From G963676655 sp963676655 (GTDB lineage Bacteria; Verrucomicrobiota; Lentisphaeria; Victivallales; Victivallaceae): a stretch of 64,000 nucleotides of DNA. The notes under the pieces are model-generated. The model was not told the DNA's origin, made no database searches, and saw only the letters and a list, made by a program, of their open reading frames with translations. Each line of letters begins with the position of its first letter. Position 1 is the first letter of the stretch. Of this stretch, positions 53,082 to 62,212 are shown one piece after another. Location: positions 3,162,001-3,226,000 of the forward strand of contig CAXXKX010000003.1 in NCBI GenBank assembly GCA_963676655.2, given 5' to 3'. Position numbers and translations under genes: made by a program.

Positions 53082-53918
53082 TCACCCCTTGATCGCGCCG
53101 GTTGAGAGGCCTTTGACGAAAAGGCGCATGGTGAAGAAGAAAATCAGGACCAACGGGATCGACGCCAGACAGTACGCCGCCATTAGCGGCCCCCATTGGG
53201 TATCGTAACCGGAGTTCAACGCCATCAGGCCGACGCCGATGGTATAAAGCTTTTCATCACGCATTATCAGTACCGGCATGACAAAATCGTTCCAGGTGGC
53301 GATGAACCGCAAGATAGCCAGTGTCGAAATGATCGAACCGGACATCGGCACAACCACATTCCAGATCATCTGCAGATCGCTGGCGCCGTCCATCGCGGCG
53401 GCGTCGAAAAGGTCGTTGGGGATGTCCTCAATGAAGTTCTTCAGAACATAAATGCACATAATCTGGCCGTTGGCGATCGACAGCAGCACCAGCGACAACA
53501 GGCTGTTGAGCAGGTCAAGGTCGCGCAGCAACGTAAACAGCGGTACCAGACTGGCGACATTGACCATCATCATCACCGCCAGCAGCAGGTAAAACAGAAA
53601 ATTTGAGCCGGGGAACTTGTAGCGGGCGAAAGCGTACGCGGCAATCAGCGACAACGCCAGGGTTAACCCAACTCCGAATACGCAGACGATCACGGTATTG
53701 ACGATGAAATCCTTTACCGCCAGAAAGCCGATCTGCCAGTTTGTCCAGTGGAACGGAGCCTCCGGCAGCCAGATGTTATTGGAAAACTGCACGTTGTCCT
53801 TGAGCGACGCCTGCAGCATGATGTACATCGGAAAAAACGCGAAGAACAGCACAAACAGAATGCCGGCGTGTTTCGAACACTCCTGACCAACACGTTTCAA
53901 CCTTCGTCTGAAGTTCAT
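53082..53918 (-). CDS. Sugar ABC transporter permease, MalG type
   Basis: A 278-residue inner-membrane permease with six predicted helices (GILFVLFFAFFPMYIMLQA, FLFYLLLAVMMMVNVASLVP and so on). The EAA-type loop EDIPNDLFDAAAMDGASDLQ that contacts the ATPase is present. With the partner at 53915-54814 it forms the translocation channel. It is the last gene of a four-gene set with overlaps of 4 bp; no ATPase gene is in the set, so a shared MsmK-type ATPase encoded elsewhere is probably used. A tail of a related permease remains at 19763-19940. Confidence 0.9.
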   Translation of the reverse strand: MNFRRRLKRVGQECSKHAGILFVLFFAFFPMYIMLQASLKDNVQFSNNIWLPEAPFHWTNWQIGFLAVKDFIVNTVIVCVFGVGLTLALSLIAAYAFARYKFPGSNFLFYLLLAVMMMVNVASLVPLFTLLRDLDLLNSLLSLVLLSIANGQIMCIYVLKNFIEDIPNDLFDAAAMDGASDLQMIWNVVVPMSGSIISTLAILRFIATWNDFVMPVLIMRDEKLYTIGVGLMALNSGYDTQWGPLMAAYCLASIPLVLIFFFTMRLFVKGLSTGAIKG

Positions 53919-54814
53919 TTTTCCACCCGGACATATTTATCGTTAAGTATACTTAAAGTGAGGATCACTCCGAACAGCAACATTCCCAGTGCACAGGCGT
54001 ACCCCACCCGTCCCTCAATAAAGGCCATGCGGAACATGTACAGCCCCGGCACATTGGCTCTGCCGTCCGGGCCGCCGAATTCGTTACACATGATCAGAAT
54101 TTGTTCGAAGCCCTTCAGCGTACCAATGATCATCAGTACCAGCGACAGCCGTACCTGCGACATGATCAGCGGCAATTCGATGTTGAGACAGCGCTGAACC
54201 GTGCCGCAGCCATCAAGCAGTGCCGCATCGTAAACCGAATCGGGAATGCTTTGCAGCCCCGCCAGGAAAATCAGCACCGACACCACACCAACCCACGGAA
54301 ACCCCATAAAAAGCAGACTGGGGATAACCAGATTCGGATCACCCAGCCACAGCGGCGGACAGTCCGGTTCGATCAGGCCGCAGGCTATCAGCAACTGGTT
54401 CAAGAGCCCGATGTTCGGCTCGTAGAAGAATTTCCATAGCAGCATATAGACAATGCCCGGAATGATCATCGGCACCACAAACAGCACCTCATAAAGATAC
54501 CGGTGTTTCCGGCTTTTCAAATGAAAGATCAGCATCGCGACGATGATCGACGGAATCAGTTTGACGACATTGGCGGCAATAAAGATAAGTACCACCAGGA
54601 AAGACTGCCAGAGCTTGGCGTCCCGGAATGCTTCGATATAATTATCAAGCCCGATCCACTCCTGCAGCGTTGCCCCGTCCCATTCGAAAAAAGAGTGGTA
54701 AATCCCGGAGAACGCCGGATAGTAGCGGAAGCCCAGCACCATCACAACCGTCGGCAGAACCAGCAGATAGCATGTTTTGTGTTTTTTTATTGAATAAAAC
54801 AATTTGTCGATCAT
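53915..54814 (-). CDS. Sugar ABC transporter permease, MalF type
   Basis: A 299-residue membrane protein with N-terminal helix CYLLVLPTVVMVLGFRYYPA and EAA loop SIPDSVYDAALLDGCGTVQR. It pairs with the MalG-type permease; start and stop overlap neighbours by 4 bp. Family: carbohydrate-uptake CUT1. The substrate is set by the binding protein upstream, not by this protein. Confidence 0.9.
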   Translation of the reverse strand: MIDKLFYSIKKHKTCYLLVLPTVVMVLGFRYYPAFSGIYHSFFEWDGATLQEWIGLDNYIEAFRDAKLWQSFLVVLIFIAANVVKLIPSIIVAMLIFHLKSRKHRYLYEVLFVVPMIIPGIVYMLLWKFFYEPNIGLLNQLLIACGLIEPDCPPLWLGDPNLVIPSLLFMGFPWVGVVSVLIFLAGLQSIPDSVYDAALLDGCGTVQRCLNIELPLIMSQVRLSLVLMIIGTLKGFEQILIMCNEFGGPDGRANVPGLYMFRMAFIEGRVGYACALGMLLFGVILTLSILNDKYVRVEK

Positions 54815-56397
54815 CTCGCATCTCCCGTTGCTGTCGCCGTGCCGAATACAGAATAAACCGAGTTGAGACGGTATACCTGAGCTTCATAAATATTGCTTAA
54901 CTGCTTTTGCAGTTGTTTTTTCGCGGATGGATCGTCGGTATTCAGTAATTCGGTTTCGACTTCGTCCCGGATTTCCTCAACTTTGAGCAGCCGTCTCCAG
55001 GAACTGCGCGCCGCCCGCAGGTTGTCCTGTATGCCGTGCGCCTGGTATGACTCGTACAGGTCGGCCATAGCTTCTTCACGGTTGTAAGCTCCGATAAGAA
55101 AATTCTGTAAAATGCGTCTGAACTCAAGAATGACCGAATGGGTACAGAAAAAATAAGGGGAAATGCTCTTCCCCCGAATCAGAGGCTTGAAGCTCCTGAC
55201 CGCCGGATTAATGTCGGCGCCCATTACCGCCGGTACCCAAGCGGGGCCGGCATTGAAAGCAGAGTTGTTCTTTTTCGTGGTCATGAAGCGGAGAAAGTCA
55301 ATTGCTACTTTCTGATTAGGTCCTTTCGTCACTGCCAGTGCCATTCCCGGTTGAGCGGTATTTTCGCCCCACGGCCCGCAGTAGTATTTGCCGGCAACCG
55401 GATCACGGGAAGTAATCAGCGGAAACGGGAAGCTGCCAAGCTCGAACTTGCACCTGTCCAGCATCTGCCGTTCCAGCCAGGAGCCGCCCTGATAACACGC
55501 GCCTTTCTGCTGGATAAACATGAACGGCGCCACCGTAAAGTCAATTGCGTTAAAGCCTTTACCCCAGTTTTTGGAAAAGTCGCGCAACAGTTCCATCCCC
55601 GCATCAAACCGCGGACAGCTCAGTCGGTATTTGTCGAGATAAAATGCCCGCATGTATTCATCTGGCGAAATAGTTCCGCTGTGATTAAAGTCAAGTTCAT
55701 TCTCAAAAGTCCAGCCGATCTGGCTGAGAATCCGATGGAAAAACGACACGCCCTGCGCTCCCTTGGAGTTTTCCACGATTACCGGGATAATGCCGAGTTT
55801 TTCAATTTTTTTGCAGATGTCCATGAATTCGGCCATGGTTTCAGGAGGTTTGTCCGAACCGGTCGCGCGACGAAATATTTCCTTGTTGTAAAAAAAACGC
55901 TGGGTCTGTATAGTATTGGAAATACTGTAGTAGTCCATCAATTCCGGGTCCCAGTTACCATACATCCCGCCGTAAAAAGTATCCTTCCACGGCACGTTCT
56001 CTAAATCGGTGCCTTTATTATAAGGATTGGGCACATCAACGTATTCGCTCAGGCCGACAAAGTAGCTGCCCAGATAGGAACGAAGACCACCGTTATACTC
56101 CATTATGTCCGGTGGCGCTCCGCCGATAATCTGGGTTACGCACCAGCGCACAAACGAGGATCCTGATCCTACAATGACCTGCTGCCGGATATGGGTTTCA
56201 GGATGTAGTTTGTTGTATTCGTCAATAATTTTCTGCAGCGATTCCCGGCAGCCGCGTTCCCCTTGCCAGTGAGCGAGCAGGATCGTTTTCCGGTCTTTGC
56301 GCTCAAGTTTCTGTACTGTGATTATATGGTCGTACAAGCAATACAGGAAGCCGAGTCCCAACAGTATCAAGGCGAACAGGTGCTTGTGTTTTTTCAT
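54811..56397 (-). CDS. Extracellular sugar-binding protein of CUT1 ABC transporter
   Basis: A 528-residue solute-binding protein. An N-terminal hydrophobic helix (LFALILLGLGFLYCLYDHII) acts as signal anchor; no lipobox Cys is evident, so it may stay membrane-tethered. The fold-1 SBP features are seen in LLAHWQGERGCRESLQKIID and IPVIVENSKGAQGVSFFHRI. It is longer than typical (about 420) and has an extra C-terminal helical tail (about 440-528). Presence of a tether plus tail is unusual for CUT1. The sugar is unknown. Confidence 0.86.
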   Translation of the reverse strand: MKKHKHLFALILLGLGFLYCLYDHIITVQKLERKDRKTILLAHWQGERGCRESLQKIIDEYNKLHPETHIRQQVIVGSGSSFVRWCVTQIIGGAPPDIMEYNGGLRSYLGSYFVGLSEYVDVPNPYNKGTDLENVPWKDTFYGGMYGNWDPELMDYYSISNTIQTQRFFYNKEIFRRATGSDKPPETMAEFMDICKKIEKLGIIPVIVENSKGAQGVSFFHRILSQIGWTFENELDFNHSGTISPDEYMRAFYLDKYRLSCPRFDAGMELLRDFSKNWGKGFNAIDFTVAPFMFIQQKGACYQGGSWLERQMLDRCKFELGSFPFPLITSRDPVAGKYYCGPWGENTAQPGMALAVTKGPNQKVAIDFLRFMTTKKNNSAFNAGPAWVPAVMGADINPAVRSFKPLIRGKSISPYFFCTHSVILEFRRILQNFLIGAYNREEAMADLYESYQAHGIQDNLRAARSSWRRLLKVEEIRDEVETELLNTDDPSAKKQLQKQLSNIYEAQVYRLNSVYSVFGTATATGDAR

Positions 56398-57221
56398 TTG
56401 TCGCCCCTCATTTTTACGGTCAGTTCTTTCACTCTTTTGGCGGCGACAAAGTAATTCGGATCGGACTTGGTCGGGGATTCTTTCATCAGTTGTTTATACC
56501 ACTTTACGGCGTTTTTAGCATCCTTTAACTTAAACTGGTAAAGATATGCCAGGCGGTAGAGGTGCAGCCGTCTGACGTTAACATACTGAATTCCGTAGTT
56601 TAATGCCGCCTCTGAATGTTTTACAGCGGCCTGGTAGTTTTTGAGCCAGGCGCAGTAAAGTTCGCTTAACTGGGAATGTACCACGCCAGTCAGGAAGGAA
56701 TCCGGGTAACGCTTCAGAAATTTTTTGAACATGTTTACTCCGGTTGCCGCGGACCTCGGAGTCAAGTGGTAGAGGTAACTGTTAGCGTGCCAGAAATACG
56801 CCTGATCCGCCCACTGGCTCTCAGGGTATTTTTCGTAGCACATCCGGTAGGCTTTCCTGGCTTTTTCGATGTCTTTTTCCCGTTCCACTGTAAACGCATC
56901 ATAGCACCGTCCAATATTGAAGTACGCCTTAGCGCACATGGGATCGTCCGGATATTCTTTAATGAACTGGCGGCTGATTTCGACCGCTTCACGATAGGAG
57001 TGCTCGCGGGTGTTGAACTGATAACATGCGGCCAGTTCCAGCAGCAGTTTTTTACGCGCAACCGGGTCTGCGGTTTTGTCCAGTAGTTTTCGACAATGTG
57101 CCGCGCCCTGTTTATACAGTCCCTGGGATCGGTAAAACCCGATTGGCTTTTCCGACGCTGAAATCATTCCAGCGGTAAGATAAAAAATTAAAAATAAAGC
57201 ACAGCAACGACAATAGCTCAT
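56394..57221 (-). CDS. TPR protein, secreted, first gene of ABC operon
   Basis: A 275-residue protein with a Sec signal peptide (MSYCRCCALFLIFYLTAG, cleavage near ISASEKP) and about six tetratricopeptide-type repeats (YQFNTREHSYREAVEISRQF, AKAYFNIGRCYDAFTVEREK, WADQAYFWHANSYLYHLTPR). It resembles BamD/YbgF-type periplasmic TPR scaffolds. It overlaps the binding-protein gene by 4 bp, so it is co-translated with the transporter. A periplasmic adaptor linking an outer-membrane porin or the binding protein is a reasonable guess. TPR genes at the head of an ABC sugar operon are not the usual arrangement. Confidence 0.75.
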   Translation of the reverse strand: MSYCRCCALFLIFYLTAGMISASEKPIGFYRSQGLYKQGAAHCRKLLDKTADPVARKKLLLELAACYQFNTREHSYREAVEISRQFIKEYPDDPMCAKAYFNIGRCYDAFTVEREKDIEKARKAYRMCYEKYPESQWADQAYFWHANSYLYHLTPRSAATGVNMFKKFLKRYPDSFLTGVVHSQLSELYCAWLKNYQAAVKHSEAALNYGIQYVNVRRLHLYRLAYLYQFKLKDAKNAVKWYKQLMKESPTKSDPNYFVAAKRVKELTVKMRGDK

Positions 57222-57429
57222 CGAATAAGATTTTTCCTGTTATTGATTATCCTCTGTGAGTTTATTTGCACAGCACAAGATTAATTTAGCCCAAAACCAC
57301 ATCTTTTCAAGGCGTTATCTTCTATTAACTTATGAAAATCAGGCCATTAGCGATTATCGGCAAATACTTATTTATGATTGAATCTGCAAATCACATTGAT
57401 GATGTTGCGAGCCATTGAGGTATTGATGT

Positions 57430-57612
57430 TTATATGAAGCGCTCCACCTTGTAAGCCCCATCCACTGGCAATGCACCGCTTATCTGCTCAACTATCTTGT
57501 TTACCACTTGCACATTGGGCGCTTCCCAATCGCAAAATCCAACTCCTTCATTGTTTAAAAAAATACCTTTCCATATATTGCTTACACCATGAATGAGAGG
57601 ATATTCAAATAA
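57430..57612 (-). pseudogene. C-terminal remnant of a small conserved protein
   Basis: Directly behind the stop of the isomerase gene, the same reading frame stays open for about 60 codons and reads GIFLNNEGVGFCDWEAPNVQ, then VNKIVEQISGALPVDGAYKV and TAA at 57430-57432. There is no start codon. The pattern NNEGVGFCDWEAP-x-V ... I-x-x-I-S-G-A-x-P reminds me of small ferredoxin-like-fold proteins (DUF4242/nickel-binding SCO4226 type), which is tentative. The rest of the gap 57222-57429 shows nothing. Confidence 0.45.
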
Positions 57613-58605
57613 TTAACCGTCAAAAGCATTGTCAAATTGAATGCTGGAAGGGGAAAAATCGACTTTTTTGACGAATGCGCAAGCTTCTTCGGCGCCGTAT
57701 TCGCGCTCCATGCCGCAGTCTTCCCATTCCACCGATAATGGCCCGGTGTAGTTGAGACGGTTAAGTTCGCGGATAATTTCCTCAAAATTCACGTCGCCGT
57801 GTCCCAGACTGCGAAAATCCCACCCCCGTCCCGGCTGCCCGAAGTCAAGATGCGACCCCAGAATGCCGCTGCGTCCGTCGAGTTGCAACGCCGCGTCTTT
57901 CATATGAACGTGGTAGATGCGGTCCGGGAATTCCTGCAGGAACCTGACCGGCTCGACCATTTGCCAGTAAAGGTGGCTCGGATCGAAATTGAAGCCGAAT
58001 TCCGGACGGTTGCCGACTGCTTCCAGTGCACGTTTCGCTGTAATGATATCGAAGGCGATTTCAGTAGGATGCACTTCCAGCGCGAATTTTACTCCGTATC
58101 CGGCAAATACGTCGAGGATTGGATTAAACATGTCGGCAAAAAACTTGAAGCCGTCTTCAATCATCTGATCGCTGACCGGCGGAAAGCTGTACAACATATG
58201 CCAAATTTGGGACCCCGTAAAGCCGTTGACAACTTCAATCCCGAGGTTTTTCGCAGCTTTTGCCGCAAGCTTCATTTGTTCAATTGCCCATTGACGTTTG
58301 CCTTCTGCGTTTCCGGCTAGTTCTGCCGGAGCGAACATGTCAGAGCGGCTGTCGTTGTTCGGATCGCAAATCAACTGTCCGGCAAGATGATTGCTGATCG
58401 CATAAACGCTCAGACCATTCTCCGCCAGGATTGCTTTCTGCTGTTCGCAGTAGGCCGGGTCGGCGGCGCCTTTGGCGATGTCGAAATGATCGCCCCAGCA
58501 GGCCAGTTCAAGACCGTTATAGCCCCAGGCCGCAGCTTTCTTCGCCAATTCGTTAAGGGGCAGATCAGCCCACTGTCCGGTAAATAAAGTTACAGGTCTA
58601 CTCAT
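57613..58605 (-). CDS. Sugar phosphate isomerase/epimerase
   Basis: A 330-residue xylose-isomerase-like barrel protein. The metal-site residues are FALEVHPTEIAF (Glu), GFNFDPSHLYWQ (Asp/His), IYHVHMKDAALQ (His) and LSVEWEDCGME (Glu). Length is longer than typical IolE (about 290) and close to the TIM-barrel epimerases seen beside Gfo/Idh genes. The Gfo/Idh gene is 10 bp upstream and the xylose-isomerase-like gene another 6 bp further, so the three are one operon. Possibly a keto-inositol/keto-sugar epimerase. Confidence 0.86.
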   Translation of the reverse strand: MSRPVTLFTGQWADLPLNELAKKAAAWGYNGLELACWGDHFDIAKGAADPAYCEQQKAILAENGLSVYAISNHLAGQLICDPNNDSRSDMFAPAELAGNAEGKRQWAIEQMKLAAKAAKNLGIEVVNGFTGSQIWHMLYSFPPVSDQMIEDGFKFFADMFNPILDVFAGYGVKFALEVHPTEIAFDIITAKRALEAVGNRPEFGFNFDPSHLYWQMVEPVRFLQEFPDRIYHVHMKDAALQLDGRSGILGSHLDFGQPGRGWDFRSLGHGDVNFEEIIRELNRLNYTGPLSVEWEDCGMEREYGAEEACAFVKKVDFSPSSIQFDNAFDG

Positions 58606-58615
58606 GTTTCACCTC

Positions 58616-59791
58616 TCAAAGTTCGGGAAATTTCAGCCATTTTACATCGGCGCCGGCACTGTTGACGACGGTTTCAATGAAAGCCATGCCGCGCGTACCA
58701 TCTTTAACGTTAGGAAAATCACCGATCAACTCGTCGACCGGTTCACCCGCCTCCTTCGCCAGAATTGTATCGGCGAAGTTGACGTAGTGATTAGCAAACG
58801 CTTCGATATAGCCTTCGGGGTGTCCTGCCGGAATTCGGCTGGCTCGCGCCGCCGCCGGACTTTTTTCGGCGACATACCCGTTGCCTCGGCTCAATATTTG
58901 TGTCGGCTCGTTCAGTACTTTAAATTGCAGCTGATTCGGATGCTCCTGATGCCATTCCAAGGCGGCCTTATCGCCGTAGACCTGAATGGATAGACCGTTT
59001 TCCTCGCCAATCGATATCTGGCTGACGTGTAATACTCCTTTGGCTCCATTGTTGAATTTGAGCAGGCAGTTGACGTCATCATCCAAGCGCCGCCCCGGAA
59101 CGAACGAGGTCAGGTCGGCGCAGATTTCAGTAGTTTTCAGACCGGAAATATATTCCGCCAGATTGTCGGCGTGAGTGCCGATGTCGCCGACGCAGCCGCC
59201 GATGCCGCTTTGCTTCGGGTCAGTACGCCATGACGCCTGTTGTTGTCCATCCTGTTCGATTGGTTCGGCGAGCCAGCCCTGGATGTAACGAACGACAATT
59301 TTACGAACCGAGCCAAGTTCGCCCCTGCGGACCAGGTCGCGGGCAAGTTTGACCATCGGATAACCGGTATATGTATGCATCAGACCAAACGTCTTGCCGC
59401 TTTTTTCCACCACCCTCTCCAGTTCCTTAGCTTCGTCCAGACTGATCGTCATCGGTTTTTCACACATGACATTGAATCCTGCTTCCAGAAAATCCCTTGA
59501 AATCGGAAAGTGCCAGTTGTTTGGAGTACAGACTGCAACAAAGTCAATTCTCTGTTCCGGAGGCAACGCCAATTCTCCAGTGATCATCTTTTTGTAATCA
59601 CTGTAAACGCGGGCCGGATCAACGCACAGTTCTTCGCCCATTTGTTTACTTTTAACCGGATCAATATCAAACGCTCCGGCTTTCAATTTTATTCGACCGT
59701 CAATCGCCGCGGCCATGCGATGCACAGCGCCGATAAAAGCGCCCGGCCCGCCGCCGACCATTCCCATTCTCAGCTTGCGTTTCATACTCAA
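58616..59791 (-). CDS. Gfo/Idh/MocA-family oxidoreductase
   Basis: A 391-residue oxidoreductase. N-terminal Rossmann domain GMVGGGPGAFIGAVHRMAAA, the E-K-P motif in NVMCEKPMTISLDEAK, and the C-terminal substrate domain with GGCVGDIGTHADNLAEYISG carrying the catalytic-type G-D-x-x-x-H. The G-D-I-G-T-H segment is characteristic of inositol/glucose-fructose oxidoreductase-like members. It is between two isomerase genes and probably performs redox on the same sugar. Cofactor preference is not readable. Confidence 0.9.
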   Translation of the reverse strand: MSMKRKLRMGMVGGGPGAFIGAVHRMAAAIDGRIKLKAGAFDIDPVKSKQMGEELCVDPARVYSDYKKMITGELALPPEQRIDFVAVCTPNNWHFPISRDFLEAGFNVMCEKPMTISLDEAKELERVVEKSGKTFGLMHTYTGYPMVKLARDLVRRGELGSVRKIVVRYIQGWLAEPIEQDGQQQASWRTDPKQSGIGGCVGDIGTHADNLAEYISGLKTTEICADLTSFVPGRRLDDDVNCLLKFNNGAKGVLHVSQISIGEENGLSIQVYGDKAALEWHQEHPNQLQFKVLNEPTQILSRGNGYVAEKSPAAARASRIPAGHPEGYIEAFANHYVNFADTILAKEAGEPVDELIGDFPNVKDGTRGMAFIETVVNSAGADVKWLKFPEL

Positions 59792-59797
59792 ACTCCT

Positions 59798-60832
59798 TTA
59801 ACCGCCAAGCAGGCAACTGATGATATACATTTCAAGCTCTTCGTAATCACGTTCGGCGCGGAGCTGCGCAATTTTCGCCTGGTCCAAACTCCGACTGATT
59901 TCCAACAGCTTCAAGAAGATAGTTTTGCTGTTTGCAAGATGTTTGCAGGCAACTTCATCTTTCTGAGAACGCATTGCTTTGACGTCCAGACCGATCCATT
60001 CGCCGTTATTACCGAAACCATGTTCGTCAAGGATACGTACCTGATTCAACGCCCGTCGCAGGTCAACACTGCCGAATGTCTTGTCCTGATCGAATTTCAT
60101 CCCGTTCTGGTCGTTTAAGTGAACGCTCCAGAGTTTCTTGTGCGCCATAGCGTAGCCCATTTCATCCGACGGGTCCAGCCCGGCCAGTAACGCATGTGCG
60201 GTTTCTATCAGGCAACCGACTCTGGATGCGTCGCTGGTCAGCAAGCCCAGTGCAATAGCGTGACCGATAGTCGGAATGTAAGTGTGATCCATTGGCTCGT
60301 TGGGTTTTGATTCGATCATAATCCTGATATTGGGATCGTAATCAAGCATCATCTGGATTGCGGCGGCAATCTGTTCGGTCGCCCATACAGAATCCTTGGC
60401 TTCACGAACGTATGTGCCTTCTCGAGCCAGCCAAAGCACGATATTATTAGTGCCCAGCGCCCTGGCGATATCAACACAACGTTTGCTGCGCTCCAAAGCA
60501 TATTCACGGCAGGCCGGATCATTGCTGGTATAACCTCCATCAATGGTGCGTGGATCTTCCCACAGACGCGGCGCGACGAATTCTGCAGTCAGGCCGTGGT
60601 CGTCAAGTTTTGCCTTCACCGCTTTCGCTTCCGTGATAATCTGTTCTGGAGAAAGATCATTCATATTCGGAACGGCGTCGTCGTCGTGAAATTGTACACC
60701 GTCAAAACCCATTTGTTTGTAAAGTTCCAGTTTATCGTTGAATGCGATGGTCTCACGAACGGTTGGCCCGAACGGGTCGGCTCCCTCATGAATGTTCCAC
60801 GGCCCGAATGAAAAACGAAATGTTCCAGACAT
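59798..60832 (-). CDS. Xylose-isomerase-like TIM barrel protein
   Basis: A 344-residue protein resembling xylose isomerases in motifs: RIMIESKPNEPMDHTYIPTI (first metal Glu and K-P-N-E-P) and SVHLNDQNGMKFDQDKTFGS (H-x-N-D-Q and D-Q-D metal residues). The length is shorter than class I/II XylA (about 390-440). The first gene of the three-gene unit ending at 57613. It probably isomerises an aldose to ketose. Whether the substrate is xylose, rhamnose or another sugar is open. Confidence 0.86.
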   Translation of the reverse strand: MSGTFRFSFGPWNIHEGADPFGPTVRETIAFNDKLELYKQMGFDGVQFHDDDAVPNMNDLSPEQIITEAKAVKAKLDDHGLTAEFVAPRLWEDPRTIDGGYTSNDPACREYALERSKRCVDIARALGTNNIVLWLAREGTYVREAKDSVWATEQIAAAIQMMLDYDPNIRIMIESKPNEPMDHTYIPTIGHAIALGLLTSDASRVGCLIETAHALLAGLDPSDEMGYAMAHKKLWSVHLNDQNGMKFDQDKTFGSVDLRRALNQVRILDEHGFGNNGEWIGLDVKAMRSQKDEVACKHLANSKTIFLKLLEISRSLDQAKIAQLRAERDYEELEMYIISCLLGG

Positions 60833-60906
60833 AATCTGCCTCCTCTAAATTTAGGGATTAAGGTAGTTTAAATTACTCGTGTGTATATATTTCTCTCTTT
60901 ATGTCA

Positions 60907-62199
60907 TTAAGGTTGCTTGTGTTTCGGAAAAACGGTAGGTTCTTCGTAGTCCGCTATATCTTTCGCTTCGATGTCTTCGAGCATGACTCTGGATGACGCG
61001 GATTTAGCCGCGGCGCGTCCGGCGGCAGTGCCGATGTTCATGATCACCCTTGAAAGACGGCAGGAGCCTGCAACAATATGGGAAGTTCCGAACCCGCGGC
61101 AGGCCGCCAGCAGATTGTCGTATTCAACAGTCTGAAGGCATTCATACGGGATTCCATAAACCGGATAGGCGTATTCAGGGTGAAGGGCAAGATTCGTGCC
61201 GTGAACATCCAGACGATGATCGGTAGCGCCGATGAAATTACGGTTTTCCTGATGATGAAAGCCCACCTTTACATCATTCTGGTTCAGGACATATCTAGCT
61301 TTTAATCTGTAGGTTTCGCGAATTCCCAATTCCGGAGCGAAACCGAGCAATTGCCAGTCGGGATGCTTGCCGCTGATCACCTGCCAGCGGTACCAGTCGT
61401 AAGCGATTTGAAGTTGTTCCCGGAATATTTTTGCGTGGTCTTCCGGTTTTTCAGGATTAAATTGTCCGCGACCGCAAATATTAACGACAATATCTCCATT
61501 GGGCAACGGAATACCAGCCAATGCATGATCGCGGGGCGTTTCCGGCATTCCAGTCGAATCAACCCGGACATTTTTATTGCCGGTGGAAACCCGGAACAGC
61601 CAGTTTACTTCATTCAAGAAATCCTTCCTCGGGATTTCCGGAGCATCTGGTTCATTGTATTCCGATTTGGCATCCTCGCCAATGTTCCAACCGCAACCGG
61701 CTTCCCGGCACATGACGATATCAGCGGATGCGTCAATAAAGGCTTTCGCTGATATTTCCAGCAAGCCTCCTGCACCACGGCAAAGAATATTACTGATATT
61801 CCGCCCATCGCTACGGCTCGAGATAAATTCCATACCGGCAAAGAATTTCAGATTGGGGAAACGCGAAAACTCTTCTTCAACCGCACGAATGTAAGCCCAC
61901 TCTTCAAAAGGCATGGGATGTAGTTTCCGGCCGTTGTTATCCCGGCAGCAAGTGGTGAATTCACATTCCATGGCTCCCCCGGGATAACTCCGCATTTTTT
62001 CCCAAAGTCTGCGCGCCAATGGAGGACTGCCGCAAGTCGATTCCCAGGCATGAACCCAACTCATGGTTACAGTACCGCCAAGCATCTGGTGCCGGTCAAT
62101 TACTATTGTCTGTGCTCCCGCTTCAGCAGCCGCCACCGCGGCGCCGATTCCGCCGCTGCCGCACCCGACAATACACACATCACATTCTATTCTGTTCAT
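60907..62199 (-). CDS. FAD-dependent oxidoreductase (FAD_oxidored family)
   Basis: A 430-residue flavoprotein related to the one at 10772-12283. The FAD motif is CIVGCGSGGIGAAVAAAEAG, then TIVIDRHQMLGG and KAFIDASADIVMCREAGCG. C-terminal region: LLAACRGFGTSHIVAGSCRL. It has no ferredoxin partner gene nearby. Located between the xylose-isomerase-like gene and the GH101-like gene on the same strand (74 bp and 13 bp apart), so it is probably co-transcribed with the latter. Substrate unknown. Confidence 0.86.
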   Translation of the reverse strand: MNRIECDVCIVGCGSGGIGAAVAAAEAGAQTIVIDRHQMLGGTVTMSWVHAWESTCGSPPLARRLWEKMRSYPGGAMECEFTTCCRDNNGRKLHPMPFEEWAYIRAVEEEFSRFPNLKFFAGMEFISSRSDGRNISNILCRGAGGLLEISAKAFIDASADIVMCREAGCGWNIGEDAKSEYNEPDAPEIPRKDFLNEVNWLFRVSTGNKNVRVDSTGMPETPRDHALAGIPLPNGDIVVNICGRGQFNPEKPEDHAKIFREQLQIAYDWYRWQVISGKHPDWQLLGFAPELGIRETYRLKARYVLNQNDVKVGFHHQENRNFIGATDHRLDVHGTNLALHPEYAYPVYGIPYECLQTVEYDNLLAACRGFGTSHIVAGSCRLSRVIMNIGTAAGRAAAKSASSRVMLEDIEAKDIADYEEPTVFPKHKQP

Positions 62200-62212
62200 A
62201 AATTTAATCCTT

